Assembly: GCA_034110565.1 (NCBI GenBank)
Contig: JAWUYY010000037.1
Location: forward strand, 3,584-67,583
Length of the DNA stretch: 64,000 bases
Source of the DNA: Bermanella sp034110565
GTDB lineage: Bacteria > Pseudomonadota > Gammaproteobacteria > Pseudomonadales > Oceanobacteraceae
Reading direction: 5' to 3'
Shown piece after piece: positions 1 through 9,030 of the stretch. The translations under genes and the position numbers were made by a program. The number at the start of each line of letters is the position of its first letter. The stretch's first letter is position 1. The notes beneath the pieces were generated by a model that saw nothing but the letters and a program-made list of their open reading frames with translations, did no database searches and was not told the origin of the DNA.

Positions 1-123
1 CGAGACACTAGTGATATGCAGCATGTCACAACGAAGCACGCCATGGCGCTCACCATAGTTGATTAATGAGCGTACCAATTGGATAGCAATCTTGGGAATA
101 AACGAATGATTTGTCTGGTTCAT
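1..123 (-). CDS. Partial CDS, possible AraC-type regulator N-terminus
   Basis: An open frame of 41 codons runs leftward from an ATG at 123 and leaves the window. The residues (motifs KIAIQLVRSLINYGERHGV and DMLHI) resemble the first helices of AraC-family regulators that carry an arabinose-binding-type N-domain, which usually begin with a helix ending in a Y-x-E-R-x-G pattern. No strong ribosome binding site is visible before the ATG. Only the N-terminus is present, so the family call is inference and weak. Confidence 0.35.
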   Translation of the reverse strand, partial: MNQTNHSFIPKIAIQLVRSLINYGERHGVLRCDMLHITSVS

Positions 124-209
124 CAACGCATTAAAGCAAACTGGCGCCAAGAGTCAATCAATCAATAAATGGCTGATCTAAGATATTTATTTGTACCGCC
201 AATATAGGC

Positions 210-2156
210 TTACAATTTAAAACGCGACACTAAGCCAGTTAATTCTACTGATAACTGCCCTAATGCATCCGAATTATCACGCAGCTGCACAGAACTTTCA
301 TTGGCATTAGCAGCTTCTTCATTAATGCTGACAATGTTACGCTGAATTTCTTCCCCTACCTGATATTGCTCTTCAGCTGCAGCCGCTATCTGAGTCGTCA
401 TATCTCGAATAGTCGATACTGAAGCTTGAATAGACTCAAACACCTTACGGGTATTCTCGGTAGCCTCAACCGTTTCACGAGAGTGCTCTATACTATTAGC
501 CAATTTACCTGACACATTTTGTGTTTGGTTAGTGAGATTCGATAATAAAGTATCAATCTCCTCTGTGGATTCAGCCGTTTTTCCTGCCAATGTTCTCACC
601 TCATCAGCAACCACTGCAAAGCCACGACCTTGCTCCCCTGCGCGTGCGGCTTCAATTGCGGCATTTAATGCCAGCAAATTTGTTTGCTCTGCAATACCAC
701 GAATCGTATCAAGAATACTGGTAATATTTGCACTCTGCTCCACCAAAGCTGCCATAGCTTCATTCGAGTCATCAATCACACTAACCAACTTATCAACTGA
801 TTTTGCAGTACCTTCTATAAACCCTTGACCTTGCTGAACATACCTTTGACTTTCATCGGCTGCTGCTGCGGTTTCCCCACAGTTTTTAGCCACCTCATTA
901 GAAGTCGCGACCATTTCATTAAACGCTGTCGATACCTGATCAATTGCATTAACTTGCTGATCTGCAATTGCTCCCAATCGACTCGACAATGAACTAGCTT
1001 GATCAGCTTGTTCTTTAACCCCAATTGCACTATCTCTTATTTCACTCACCAAGGTATGCACGATACTGATAAATTGATTAAACGCTTTGGCCATCAACCC
1101 TGTTTCATCATTAGATTTAATCCCCATGCGCTTAGTTAAATCCCCCTCCCCTTGAGCAACCTCATCCATACCCTCTGTAATCCTTTGCATTGGTTTAGTT
1201 ATGACTCCTGTCATCCAATAACCCAAGAATACAAACACAGTCATGAGAATCACACTAATGATAAACATCGATACTTCTAATACATTAGTAGCTGCAAATA
1301 CTTCACTGGTAGGCTTTAAACCTATATATTTCCAACCACTTTGCTCTGACGTATAAATAGATGCAAACCACGTCCTACCACCTAACTCAATTTCAGCAAA
1401 ATCATCAGTGCTCGCCAATCGTTTATAATCACTACTAAGATCTGTAATTTTCTTAAAATTATTATCCTGAACTGCCGAATCAGCCAAAATACGCCCAGTA
1501 TCTTCAACCAACATGACATAACCTTCATCACCAAATTTGATTTTGTTAACCATATCCGTCAACTTACTCAAGGTCACATCAATCCCAATAGCACCAACAA
1601 TACCTTCATTCGTTTTGAAGGTGTGAGCATAACCAATAACTGGAGCACCTGTTGTAAAATCACGATAAGCAGCTGTCCTAACCGGCGTATTCATTTTCGA
1701 TTTAGCTAAAATGTACCAAGGTCTAGACGAAGGATCATAAGCCGTCATATCTTCCTGTGGCCATTGAATGTAACCACTGGTATCTAAACCTACATATACA
1801 TATGTAAGATCGGTATGGGATTCCCCAAAATCTTCTAATAAACGATAAGCTTCTGCTTCAACTTCAGAATTAGCCAAAGCATTCATAGGAGGGGTTGTCT
1901 GTGCAGTGTAATTTACCACAGAAGAATTTAGAGCCTTAACAGACTCTGACTGAGCAAGAAACTTGGCATCTTCCGCCAAGCCATACAGATATAAACTAAA
2001 TGATTGATCAATCTTTTGAATTTCACTTTGGCTTTGTTCTTTAAAGCTTTCAACGGCATTTGTACGAAATTCATGAGCAGCCATAAAAGCAACTATCGCA
2101 ACAGGCAATACAACTGCAGAAATCAAAAGAATTAGAAATCTAGTTCTAATAGTCAT
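210..2156 (-). CDS. Methyl-accepting chemotaxis protein (dCache sensor)
   Basis: A transmembrane chemoreceptor that passes periplasmic ligand binding to CheA/CheW. It has an N-terminal membrane helix, a periplasmic domain of about 260 residues with dCache features (a WY..A..PV....Y.D..TG pattern), a second membrane helix, a HAMP linker and a long cytoplasmic coiled coil. The signalling tip motif EQTNLLALNAAIEAARAGE is intact. I start it at the ATG at 2156 (MTIRTRF), 15 codons inside the longest frame, because this places charged residues just before the first membrane helix. There is no C-terminal CheR-tethering pentapeptide. It stands alone, with no chemotaxis kinase genes nearby, so the ligand is unknown. 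Confidence 0.9.
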   Translation of the reverse strand: MTIRTRFLILLISAVVLPVAIVAFMAAHEFRTNAVESFKEQSQSEIQKIDQSFSLYLYGLAEDAKFLAQSESVKALNSSVVNYTAQTTPPMNALANSEVEAEAYRLLEDFGESHTDLTYVYVGLDTSGYIQWPQEDMTAYDPSSRPWYILAKSKMNTPVRTAAYRDFTTGAPVIGYAHTFKTNEGIVGAIGIDVTLSKLTDMVNKIKFGDEGYVMLVEDTGRILADSAVQDNNFKKITDLSSDYKRLASTDDFAEIELGGRTWFASIYTSEQSGWKYIGLKPTSEVFAATNVLEVSMFIISVILMTVFVFLGYWMTGVITKPMQRITEGMDEVAQGEGDLTKRMGIKSNDETGLMAKAFNQFISIVHTLVSEIRDSAIGVKEQADQASSLSSRLGAIADQQVNAIDQVSTAFNEMVATSNEVAKNCGETAAAADESQRYVQQGQGFIEGTAKSVDKLVSVIDDSNEAMAALVEQSANITSILDTIRGIAEQTNLLALNAAIEAARAGEQGRGFAVVADEVRTLAGKTAESTEEIDTLLSNLTNQTQNVSGKLANSIEHSRETVEATENTRKVFESIQASVSTIRDMTTQIAAAAEEQYQVGEEIQRNIVSINEEAANANESSVQLRDNSDALGQLSVELTGLVSRFKL

Positions 2157-2246
2157 AATGAGACTCAATAAATAATAAAAATATCTTAAAATATAGCTCA
2201 ATTTTCATTTTGTAGTGATTTTTATTAAATATTTCTATGACACAAA

Positions 2247-2280
2247 AAAGCCCGGGGCACTTTTCAGTACCACGGGCTTT
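2247..2280 (-). terminator. Rho-independent terminator after clpB
   Basis: On the minus strand an AAAGCCCG... / ...GGGCTTT stem of about 14 bp (with one mismatch and one wobble) is followed by a run of six T. It lies just past the clpB stop and before the chemoreceptor gene, so the two are separate transcripts. Confidence 0.8.
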
Positions 2281-2310
2281 ATTAAGTTAAAGGCTTAATG
2301 CTGATCAGTA

Positions 2311-4929
2311 TTAATGTACGATTTGTTTCACCACAAAGGTTAACGCATTCCCTTCTACATCAACAACAATGTTATCCCCGCTAACAAACTTGCCAGACAG
2401 GATATCTTGCGCCAATGGGTTTTCAATTGAACGTTGGATGCTTCGACGCAACGGGCGCGCCCCATATACCGGGTCATAGCCTTGTTCAACAAGTCGTTCA
2501 ATAGCAGCGTCACTCAGCTCCATAGTCAACTCACGTTCTTTTAAACGCTTACGTAATTCATCCAACTGAATATCAGCAATGCCACGAATTTGTGAACGAA
2601 GTAATGGATGAAACACAACCACCTCATCGATACGGTTAATAAATTCAGGTCTGAAATGACCGCCGACAATTTCCATAACAGCATCTTTCATATTTTCGTA
2701 TTCGTTTACTGTTTGCTCTTTGCCTTCGTTTAACTGGCTCATGGTTTGAATAACATCACTACCTAGGTTGGATGTCATAACCAACACGGTATTTTTGAAA
2801 TCCACCGTACGGCCTTGGCCGTCTGTTAATTGTCCGTCATCTAACACCTGCAGCAAAATATTAAACACATCAGGGTGCGCTTTTTCGACCTCATCAAGCA
2901 AGATCACACTGTAAGGTTTGCGGCGCACATGCTCAGTCAAGTAACCGCCTTCTTCATAGCCAACATAGCCAGGAGGCGCACCAATTAAACGGGCCACACT
3001 GTGTTTCTCCATGAACTCTGACATGTCGACACGAATCATTGCATCTGAGGAATCAAACATAAAGTTTGCTAATGCTTTACAGAGTTCTGTTTTACCTACA
3101 CCGGTGGGACCTAAAAATAAGAAACTACCGTTAGGTCGGCGCGGGTCACTTAACCCAGCTCGACTTCTGCGCACAGCATTCGACACAGCTACAATCGCAT
3201 CATCTTGACCAACTACATGTTTATGCAGTTCTTCTTCCATGCGTAGTAATTTATCACGTTCGCCTTCCAGCATTTTTGTAACTGGCACACCTGTCCACTT
3301 TGACACAACCTCGGCGATTTCTTCTTCGGTCACGCGGTTTCTAAGTAAGGTGAACTCACTAGAGTCTGTTGCCGATTGCTCATCTGATTCAATTTCTTTT
3401 TCAAGCTCTGGAATTTTGCCATATTGCAGCTCAGACATACGCTGTAAATCACCAGCACGACGCGCTTGCTCCATTTCCACTTTTGCTTCTTCAAGTTTTT
3501 CTTTCGCTTGTTTTGAACCTTCAAGCATGAGCTTTTCTTTTTTCCAAACTTCTTCAAGCTCAATATACTCATGACCCAAGCGATTAATCTCTTTATTAAT
3601 TTCACTCAAGCGTTTAATAGAACCTGCATCACTTTCTTTATTAAGTGCTTCACGTTCTATTTTTAACTGAATTAAGCGTCGCTCTAAACGATCCATTTCT
3701 GCTGGTTTACTGTCAATTTCCATACGGATAATCGAAGCGGCCTCATCAATTAGATCGATGGCTTTATCTGGCAATTGACGATCGGTTATATAGCGAGTGG
3801 ATAATTTTGCTGCAGCAATAATCGCGCTATCAGTAATTTGTACACCGTGATGAACTTCATAACGCTCTTTTAAGCCGCGTAAAATAGCGATGGTATCTTC
3901 TTCACTGGGTTCGTCCACAAGGACTTTCTGAAAACGACGCTCAAGCGCTGCATCTTTCTCTATGTATTCACGATACTCATCTAAAGTCGTTGCACCAACA
4001 CAATGCAATTCACCACGACTTAAAGCAGGCTTCAACATATTACCTGCATCCATCGCGCCGTCAGATTTGCCTGCACCCACCATGGTATGTATTTCGTCAA
4101 TGAACAAGATGATATTGCCTTCTTGCTTACTCACTTCTTTAAGCAAATTTTTCAGGCGCTCTTCAAAATCACCACGGAATTTCGCACCCGCTAACAACAA
4201 GCCCATATCCAAAGATAATACTTGTTTGTTCTTAAGACCTTCCGGTACTTCACCATTAACAATACGTTGCGCTAAGCCTTCAATAATCGCCGTTTTACCC
4301 ACACCAGGTGCACCGATTAAAATTGGATTATTTTTAGTACGACGTTGTAACACTTGGATCGTGCGACGAATTTCATCATCACGGCCGATTACAGGGTCCA
4401 ACTTACCTTCAGCTGCACGAGCCGTTAAGTCTACCGTATATTTATTTAACGCTTCGCGATTATCTTCAGCATTTGGATCGTCCACACTTTCACCCTGACG
4501 TACCGTATCAATGGCACGCTCAATATTTTCTTTATTTAAATTAAATGCGGCTAACACTCTGCCGGCTTCACCTTTATCTTCAAGCGCCGCCAATAACACA
4601 AGGTCACTTGAAATATATTGATCACCGCGCTTTTGCGCCAAGCGATCCGTTAAATTTAAAACTCGGCCAAGTTCAGGCCCTAGGCTTACGTTGCCATCAG
4701 GAGAAGAGACTTTCGCTAACAGATCTAATTTTTCTGTCAGCTTTGCTTTCAACTGGGTTACTTGCACGTTTAAGCCCTGTAACAAAGGGCGAATCCCCCC
4801 AGGGGTTTGATCAAGTAACGCTAATAATAAATGCAGGGTATCTATTTGATTATGGTCTTGGCCCAATGCCAAAGATTGCGCATCAGACAGAGCCTGCTGT
4901 AAAGAACTGGTAAACTTATCCATTCGCAT
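2311..4929 (-). CDS. clpB: ATP-dependent disaggregase ClpB
   Basis: Hsp100 chaperone that pulls proteins out of aggregates together with DnaK. The 872-residue length fits ClpB. It has the N-terminal Clp repeat domain (about 1-150), a first AAA+ domain with Walker A GAPGVGKT and Walker B ILFIDEIH, a long middle coiled coil (about 410-530, rich in E, K and R), a second AAA+ domain with Walker A GPTGVGKT and Walker B VILLDEVEKAH, and the C-terminal D2-small domain. The middle domain distinguishes it from ClpA and ClpC. The ATG at 4929 has AGGAA at proper spacing; a second ATG two codons on is also possible. A sigma32-like promoter lies upstream and a terminator follows. Confidence 0.98.
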   Translation of the reverse strand: MRMDKFTSSLQQALSDAQSLALGQDHNQIDTLHLLLALLDQTPGGIRPLLQGLNVQVTQLKAKLTEKLDLLAKVSSPDGNVSLGPELGRVLNLTDRLAQKRGDQYISSDLVLLAALEDKGEAGRVLAAFNLNKENIERAIDTVRQGESVDDPNAEDNREALNKYTVDLTARAAEGKLDPVIGRDDEIRRTIQVLQRRTKNNPILIGAPGVGKTAIIEGLAQRIVNGEVPEGLKNKQVLSLDMGLLLAGAKFRGDFEERLKNLLKEVSKQEGNIILFIDEIHTMVGAGKSDGAMDAGNMLKPALSRGELHCVGATTLDEYREYIEKDAALERRFQKVLVDEPSEEDTIAILRGLKERYEVHHGVQITDSAIIAAAKLSTRYITDRQLPDKAIDLIDEAASIIRMEIDSKPAEMDRLERRLIQLKIEREALNKESDAGSIKRLSEINKEINRLGHEYIELEEVWKKEKLMLEGSKQAKEKLEEAKVEMEQARRAGDLQRMSELQYGKIPELEKEIESDEQSATDSSEFTLLRNRVTEEEIAEVVSKWTGVPVTKMLEGERDKLLRMEEELHKHVVGQDDAIVAVSNAVRRSRAGLSDPRRPNGSFLFLGPTGVGKTELCKALANFMFDSSDAMIRVDMSEFMEKHSVARLIGAPPGYVGYEEGGYLTEHVRRKPYSVILLDEVEKAHPDVFNILLQVLDDGQLTDGQGRTVDFKNTVLVMTSNLGSDVIQTMSQLNEGKEQTVNEYENMKDAVMEIVGGHFRPEFINRIDEVVVFHPLLRSQIRGIADIQLDELRKRLKERELTMELSDAAIERLVEQGYDPVYGARPLRRSIQRSIENPLAQDILSGKFVSGDNIVVDVEGNALTFVVKQIVH

Positions 4930-4964
4930 TTAAGTATTCCTCATGCACATTTTCATTAACTCTG

Positions 4965-4993
4965 TAATGGTGCCTATAACAGTCTTTTTCAAG
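4965..4993 (-). promoter_or_regulatory. Sigma32 (RpoH)-type heat-shock promoter for clpB
   Basis: On the minus strand a perfect -35 CTTGAAA (4987-4993) is followed after 14 bp by CACCATTA (4965-4972), which agrees with most of the CCCCATnT -10 consensus. It lies about 36 bp upstream of the clpB start codon. Heat-shock control of clpB is well established in related bacteria; the match here is read by eye. Confidence 0.7.
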
Positions 4994-5076
4994 GAGCGCC
5001 CTATTGACCTACATCAAATAAAGTGAATTTCTGTATAATAGCCCCCTTCCATAGTCTGTTGAATGTACTGCTGTTT

Positions 5077-5955
5077 ATGCCCAATAATGTAATTCAAGGC
5101 GCGCTACTGATTCTTTTGGGCGAAGGCCTGCTCGCCATCATGGGTGCCATCATTAAGCATTTAAGCCATGACATGCCCACTGAGCACATTGTTTTTTACC
5201 GTAATTTATTTGGCTTGCTAATGTTGATTCCCATCATCATGCACAGCGGCATTTCACAACTGAAAACCTCCGTATGGCATTTACACCTATTGCGAGCTAG
5301 CGTTGGTCTGGCTGCTATGTACGGTTTTTTTTATGTGATTGGCAACATGCCCTTGGCTGAAGCCTTCCTGGTCAAACTCACCAGCCCTTTCTTTATGCCA
5401 ATCGTTGCCGCTATCTGGCTTGGGGAGTCCATCAAGGCGAAAACCGGCTGGGCCATTGCCATTGGCTTTATCGGCGTTATGTTTATTTTGCGCCCAGGCA
5501 CTGAAAACTTCACACCTATTGCCTTGATTGGTATAGGTTCTGCTGCATTAGCCAGTACCGCCAAGGTAACTATCCGGCGCATGGGCTCAACCGAGTCCAG
5601 TGTGCGCATCGTGTTTTACTTTGGTGCCATTAGCAGCCTGCTGTCCGTTATACCTTTATTTTGGAGCCCATTTTGGCCTTCTGCATCCCACTGGCCTTGG
5701 ATTGTTTTGATGGGATTAGTGGCCACTTGCGGGCAACTGGCCCTTACTCGTGCCTATCGCATCGCCAACCCTGGCCAAATTGGCCCTTATGTTTACAGCT
5801 CAGTCGTTTACGGTGCTACATTAGGCTGGATCTTTTGGGGAGAAACCCTGCTGATTACAACCATCATTGGTAGTGCTTTAATCATCGTTGCTGGCTTATG
5901 GAATGTAACGGGTAAAAAAGACAAGACGCCTCTACCCACTAAGGTTGAGCACTAG
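5077..5955 (+). CDS. EamA/DMT-family transporter
   Basis: Inner-membrane drug/metabolite-type transporter of about 292 residues with ten predicted hydrophobic helices and the internal two-fold repeat of the EamA family (for example AEAFLVKLTSPFFMPIVAAI in the first half, and GPYVYSSVVYGATLGWIFWG in the second). Members export amino acids, nucleotide precursors or other small metabolites; the substrate cannot be read from sequence. The first candidate start at 5023 would add a hydrophobic stretch; the ATG at 5077 (MPNNVIQG) fits the family N-terminus better. It is divergent from clpB. Confidence 0.85.
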   Translation: MPNNVIQGALLILLGEGLLAIMGAIIKHLSHDMPTEHIVFYRNLFGLLMLIPIIMHSGISQLKTSVWHLHLLRASVGLAAMYGFFYVIGNMPLAEAFLVKLTSPFFMPIVAAIWLGESIKAKTGWAIAIGFIGVMFILRPGTENFTPIALIGIGSAALASTAKVTIRRMGSTESSVRIVFYFGAISSLLSVIPLFWSPFWPSASHWPWIVLMGLVATCGQLALTRAYRIANPGQIGPYVYSSVVYGATLGWIFWGETLLITTIIGSALIIVAGLWNVTGKKDKTPLPTKVEH

Positions 5956-6007
5956 CACTCCTTACAATAACTGCTAGATTTAAAGATTATGCTAAATAAA
6001 ACTTTGT

Positions 6008-6778
6008 ATGCTTAAGCGCCTTATTACTACCGCCATATTGACTTGGGCTTTTATTTCCACAAGCGCTTTTTCTAACCCTATAGAGGTTAGGGTTGGTGGT
6101 TATCTGTTCCCCCCATTTGTCCAAATGAATGGCCAAGATGCCTCCGGTCTCACCTTGGATTTAATTGATCTGTTTAACGAGCAACAATCCGAATTTAATT
6201 TTACTTTCTCCTCAACCAGCCCAAAACGTCGCTATAGCGACTTTAATCGAGGGCTATATGATGTGCTTTTTTTCGAGAACACCCAATGGGGCTGGCAAGA
6301 CTACAATTTACAAGAAAGCCAAGTGTTTTTATCTGGCGGTGAAGTATTTTTTACCTATAACACTCAAAACAAAACACAAGAATATTTTAATAATATTGAA
6401 GATAAGCGTATTATTGCCATATTGGGTTACCACTATAATTTTTTAAATAATGAAACCGACAGTAAAGTATTAAAAAAACGGTATGACATTAAGTTGGTCA
6501 ATTCGCCAAAAACGGTACTCAATCAAGTTATAAATGACAAAGCCGATATGGGTATTACCTCCTACTCGTACTTGCGAGAACAAACAAAACTTAACCCTTT
6601 ATTAATGAAAGAATTGCTTATCAATAATACATTCGATCAAATCTATGAACATAGAATTCTTATGCGTCATGGTCACCCACTGAGTGTACAAAAGATAAAC
6701 CAGCTTCTGAATAAAATTCAAAGCAATGGAACCCTTCCTAACTTATTAGCCAAATATGGCTTAAACCAGTCAAATTAA
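6008..6778 (+). CDS. Periplasmic substrate-binding protein (SBP_bac_3-like)
   Basis: Exported protein of 256 residues with a clear signal peptide (two basic residues, a hydrophobic stretch, cut near AFS-NP) followed by a type II periplasmic binding fold: VRVGGYLFPPFVQMNG at the start and a GLTLDLIDLFNEQ helix, both typical of amino-acid-type binding proteins. No transporter permease or ATPase gene is adjacent, so it may be an orphan binding protein or a sensor partner. Two other orphan proteins of this general kind lie in this window (10298 and 16499). The ligand is unknown. Confidence 0.75.
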   Translation: MLKRLITTAILTWAFISTSAFSNPIEVRVGGYLFPPFVQMNGQDASGLTLDLIDLFNEQQSEFNFTFSSTSPKRRYSDFNRGLYDVLFFENTQWGWQDYNLQESQVFLSGGEVFFTYNTQNKTQEYFNNIEDKRIIAILGYHYNFLNNETDSKVLKKRYDIKLVNSPKTVLNQVINDKADMGITSYSYLREQTKLNPLLMKELLINNTFDQIYEHRILMRHGHPLSVQKINQLLNKIQSNGTLPNLLAKYGLNQSN

Positions 6779-6795
6779 GATTCAGAGAACATAAT

Positions 6796-7020
6796 ATGAT
6801 TTCGCTTCGTTTCCGTGCCGCTTTTGCATTAGGCATGTCATTCTTAATGGCCTTGATGATGTCAGGTGTTTTGGTTGCCATTAACACCGGTATTGATAAC
6901 GGTTTTTTCGCCCGCTGGGCATTTAGCTTTGTTATCGCGTTTCCAATTGCCTTCCCTATAGCCTTCTTTGTCAGCCCACTTGTACACAAAATCGTTAGCC
7001 ATATTTATCCAAACGGCTAA
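6796..7020 (+). CDS. DUF2798-type small membrane protein
   Basis: A 74-residue protein with two hydrophobic helices (about 8-30 and 40-62) and conserved-looking SLRFRAAFALGMSF and FPIAFPIAFFVSPLVHKIV segments, which I recognise as the DUF2798 family. The family has no established function. It begins 17 bp after the preceding binding-protein gene and may be cotranscribed with it. Confidence 0.75.
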   Translation: MISLRFRAAFALGMSFLMALMMSGVLVAINTGIDNGFFARWAFSFVIAFPIAFPIAFFVSPLVHKIVSHIYPNG

Positions 7021-7085
7021 AGCACACCCTTTTTACCTTAATAGTCATTAATACAAGGTAAATTGACAGATATGGCCAATTATCA

Positions 7086-7113
7086 AACCCACCATAACAA
7101 GGTAAGGTGGGTT
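7086..7113 (+). terminator. Hairpin, probable terminator after the DUF2798 gene
   Basis: AACCCACC and GGTGGGTT form a perfect 8-bp stem with a 12-nt loop, followed by CGTTTATT. The T-tract is imperfect. It lies 24 bp before the next start codon, so it could also affect translation of that gene. Confidence 0.5.
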
Positions 7114-7137
7114 CGTTTATTACAATAAGAACTGACC

Positions 7138-8091
7138 ATGTCTGCATTCAATCAGCTTAGATCTCAATTATCGTTACCCATCATTTGTGCACCTATGTTT
7201 CTGGTGAGCACCCCTAAACTTGTGATTGAATGTTGCAAGAATGGAGTGGTGGGCAGCTTCCCAGCCCTTAATATTCGTCCACAAGAAAAACTGGATGAAT
7301 GGCTAAGCGAAATCTCAAGCACCCTCGCCCAATACAAAATTGACAACCCCAACGCCAAGATCGCACCCTTTGCTGTAAACCAAGTAGTACACCCCTCTAA
7401 TTCACGCCTAATGGCTGATCATGCCCTTATCAAAAAACACAAGGTGCCTCTTGTAATCACTAGTCAAGGAGACCCGACCGAAATCGTCAAAGACGTACAC
7501 TCTTGGGGTGGCATGGTGTTTCATGATGTAATCAAAACTCAGCACGCTAAAAAAGCCATGGCCGCTGGTGTGGACGGTATCATAGTGGTTGGCGCGGGCG
7601 CGGGTGGCCACGGCGGTACCTTAAACCCGTTTGCGTTAGTGCGAGAGATACGTGAATTTTGGAACGGCCCACTTATTTTGGCTGGTGCCATTAATGATGG
7701 CCACGGCATACGTGCCGCTGAAGTACTCGGTGCCGACATGGTGTACATGGGCACCCGTTTTATAGCCACCGAAGAAGCCCAAGTGCCACAAGCATACAAA
7801 ACCATGTTAGTAGATAGCCAGATTGACGATATTATTTTCAGTGACCACTTTACCGGCGTACATGCCAATTATCTAAAAGCCTCATTGGAAAGTGCCGGTA
7901 TTGATATCAAAGCCCTTACCAGTAAAGGCAGAGTTGACCTAGACCTAGGCAACACCAATAGCTGGAAAGACATTTGGAGCGCAGGACATGGCGTAGGTGG
8001 CATACATAATGTCGTCAGTGTGCAACAATTGGTCTATAACCTAACTGATGAATACAAACAAGCCTGTGATCGCACTCCCTTTACACTTTAA
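7138..8091 (+). CDS. Nitronate monooxygenase family flavin oxidoreductase
   Basis: TIM-barrel FMN enzyme of the nitronate monooxygenase / 2-nitropropane dioxygenase group, 317 residues. The FMN-phosphate loop GAGAGGHGG near residue 153, the early SLPIICAPMFLVSTP strand and the GAINDGHGIRAAEVLGADMVYMGTRF segment are all present. Proteins of this group oxidise alkyl nitronates, but some serve as enoyl-ACP reductase-like or flavin reductase enzymes, so the substrate is not settled. The next gene, a thioesterase, follows after 9 bp and is probably in the same operon. Confidence 0.88.
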   Translation: MSAFNQLRSQLSLPIICAPMFLVSTPKLVIECCKNGVVGSFPALNIRPQEKLDEWLSEISSTLAQYKIDNPNAKIAPFAVNQVVHPSNSRLMADHALIKKHKVPLVITSQGDPTEIVKDVHSWGGMVFHDVIKTQHAKKAMAAGVDGIIVVGAGAGGHGGTLNPFALVREIREFWNGPLILAGAINDGHGIRAAEVLGADMVYMGTRFIATEEAQVPQAYKTMLVDSQIDDIIFSDHFTGVHANYLKASLESAGIDIKALTSKGRVDLDLGNTNSWKDIWSAGHGVGGIHNVVSVQQLVYNLTDEYKQACDRTPFTL

Positions 8092-8100
8092 GGATGTTCA

Positions 8101-8547
8101 ATGACACCTAAGGACAGCTTCAAACAAGAGTACCCCGTTATGGTTAAACAAGACGTTATTTGGGGTGACATGGATGCATTCAGCCATGTAAACAACACGG
8201 TGTACTTTCGTTATTTTGAAGATGCCCGCATGGCTTTCTTTGAAAAAACTGGCGCCATCGAACACATGGAAGCCAGTAACATAGGACCAATACTTGCCAG
8301 TACTCAATGCCAATTCCGCGCCCCACTAAATTACCCTGACCGCATTTTAATCGGCGCACGGATCAAAGATATGTCAGACAAACGTTTCATGATGGAATAT
8401 GCCGTATTCAGTGAAGAGCTCGGCACAATCGCAGCAAAGGGCGATAGCTTGATCGTGTATTACGATTACAGCCAAGCAAAAAGCTGTGATATTCCAGCAA
8501 AAATTCGCGATTCGTTCTGTCAACTACAGACGGTAAAACACCATTAA
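8101..8547 (+). CDS. Acyl-CoA thioesterase, 4HBT hotdog family
   Basis: A 148-residue single hotdog-fold protein. The signature WGDMDAFSHVNNTVYFRYFE contains the catalytic aspartate and the H-V-N-N motif of 4-hydroxybenzoyl-CoA thioesterase-type (YbgC/FcbC-like) enzymes, which hydrolyse acyl-CoA to acid and CoA in the cytosol. AAGGA lies at good spacing before the ATG. Short spacing from the flavin oxidoreductase gene suggests cotranscription. Confidence 0.85.
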   Translation: MTPKDSFKQEYPVMVKQDVIWGDMDAFSHVNNTVYFRYFEDARMAFFEKTGAIEHMEASNIGPILASTQCQFRAPLNYPDRILIGARIKDMSDKRFMMEYAVFSEELGTIAAKGDSLIVYYDYSQAKSCDIPAKIRDSFCQLQTVKHH

Positions 8548-9030
8548 GCCCATGTGGCACCATAAAAAAACGACTAAATAAGTCGATGCTTTATGGTGCC
8601 AGTACACATTTACGGGCGATGATATTTTTTAATAGAAAAAACACCTCTGAACCACTTATACCTATTTAAGCTTTTAATTTTAAAAGTATTATCTAACCAG
8701 AACTCGGGTATATATTTCTATTAAAACGTTACATTGTATGAAGTAACACACTTATTCATGATCAATTGCCACATAATAAACGCATAGCTCACAGGTCAAC
8801 TCACCAAAAGGCGACAGCAGGACTATCCATAAAATATTATTGTCGTTCATCTCTCTCAGTCAATTTCATCAAGTAAACGCCCTCAAATTACCACTACATC
8901 ACTTTTGGCTGCACCGCTATGGCACATTTAGCCATTCTGGCACATAGGGACTACGAAGTTTATTCCCTTAAGTGCTTGAGTAATCTAAGATTAACTCACG
9001 TTTAAAGTTTATCGGGAAGGGACGGATTTA
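8548..9030. other. Long intergenic region before the diguanylate cyclase gene
   Basis: A 483-bp stretch without a convincing gene. Its left end holds a nested hairpin (listed separately). The rest is AT-rich. TGGCACAT occurs twice (around 8920-8945), and GGAAGGGA just before 9031 is a strong ribosome binding site for the next gene. I see no other gene in either strand. Confidence 0.6.
8555..8601. repeat. Nested hairpin: perfect 12-bp inverted repeat with an inner hairpin
   Basis: TGGCACCATAAA (8555-8566) and its exact complement TTTATGGTGCCA (8590-8601) enclose a second perfect stem CGACT-AAATA-AGTCG (8571-8585). It lies 8 bp after the thioesterase stop. No T-run follows on the plus strand, so it is not a classical terminator in that direction. 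Confidence 0.7.
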
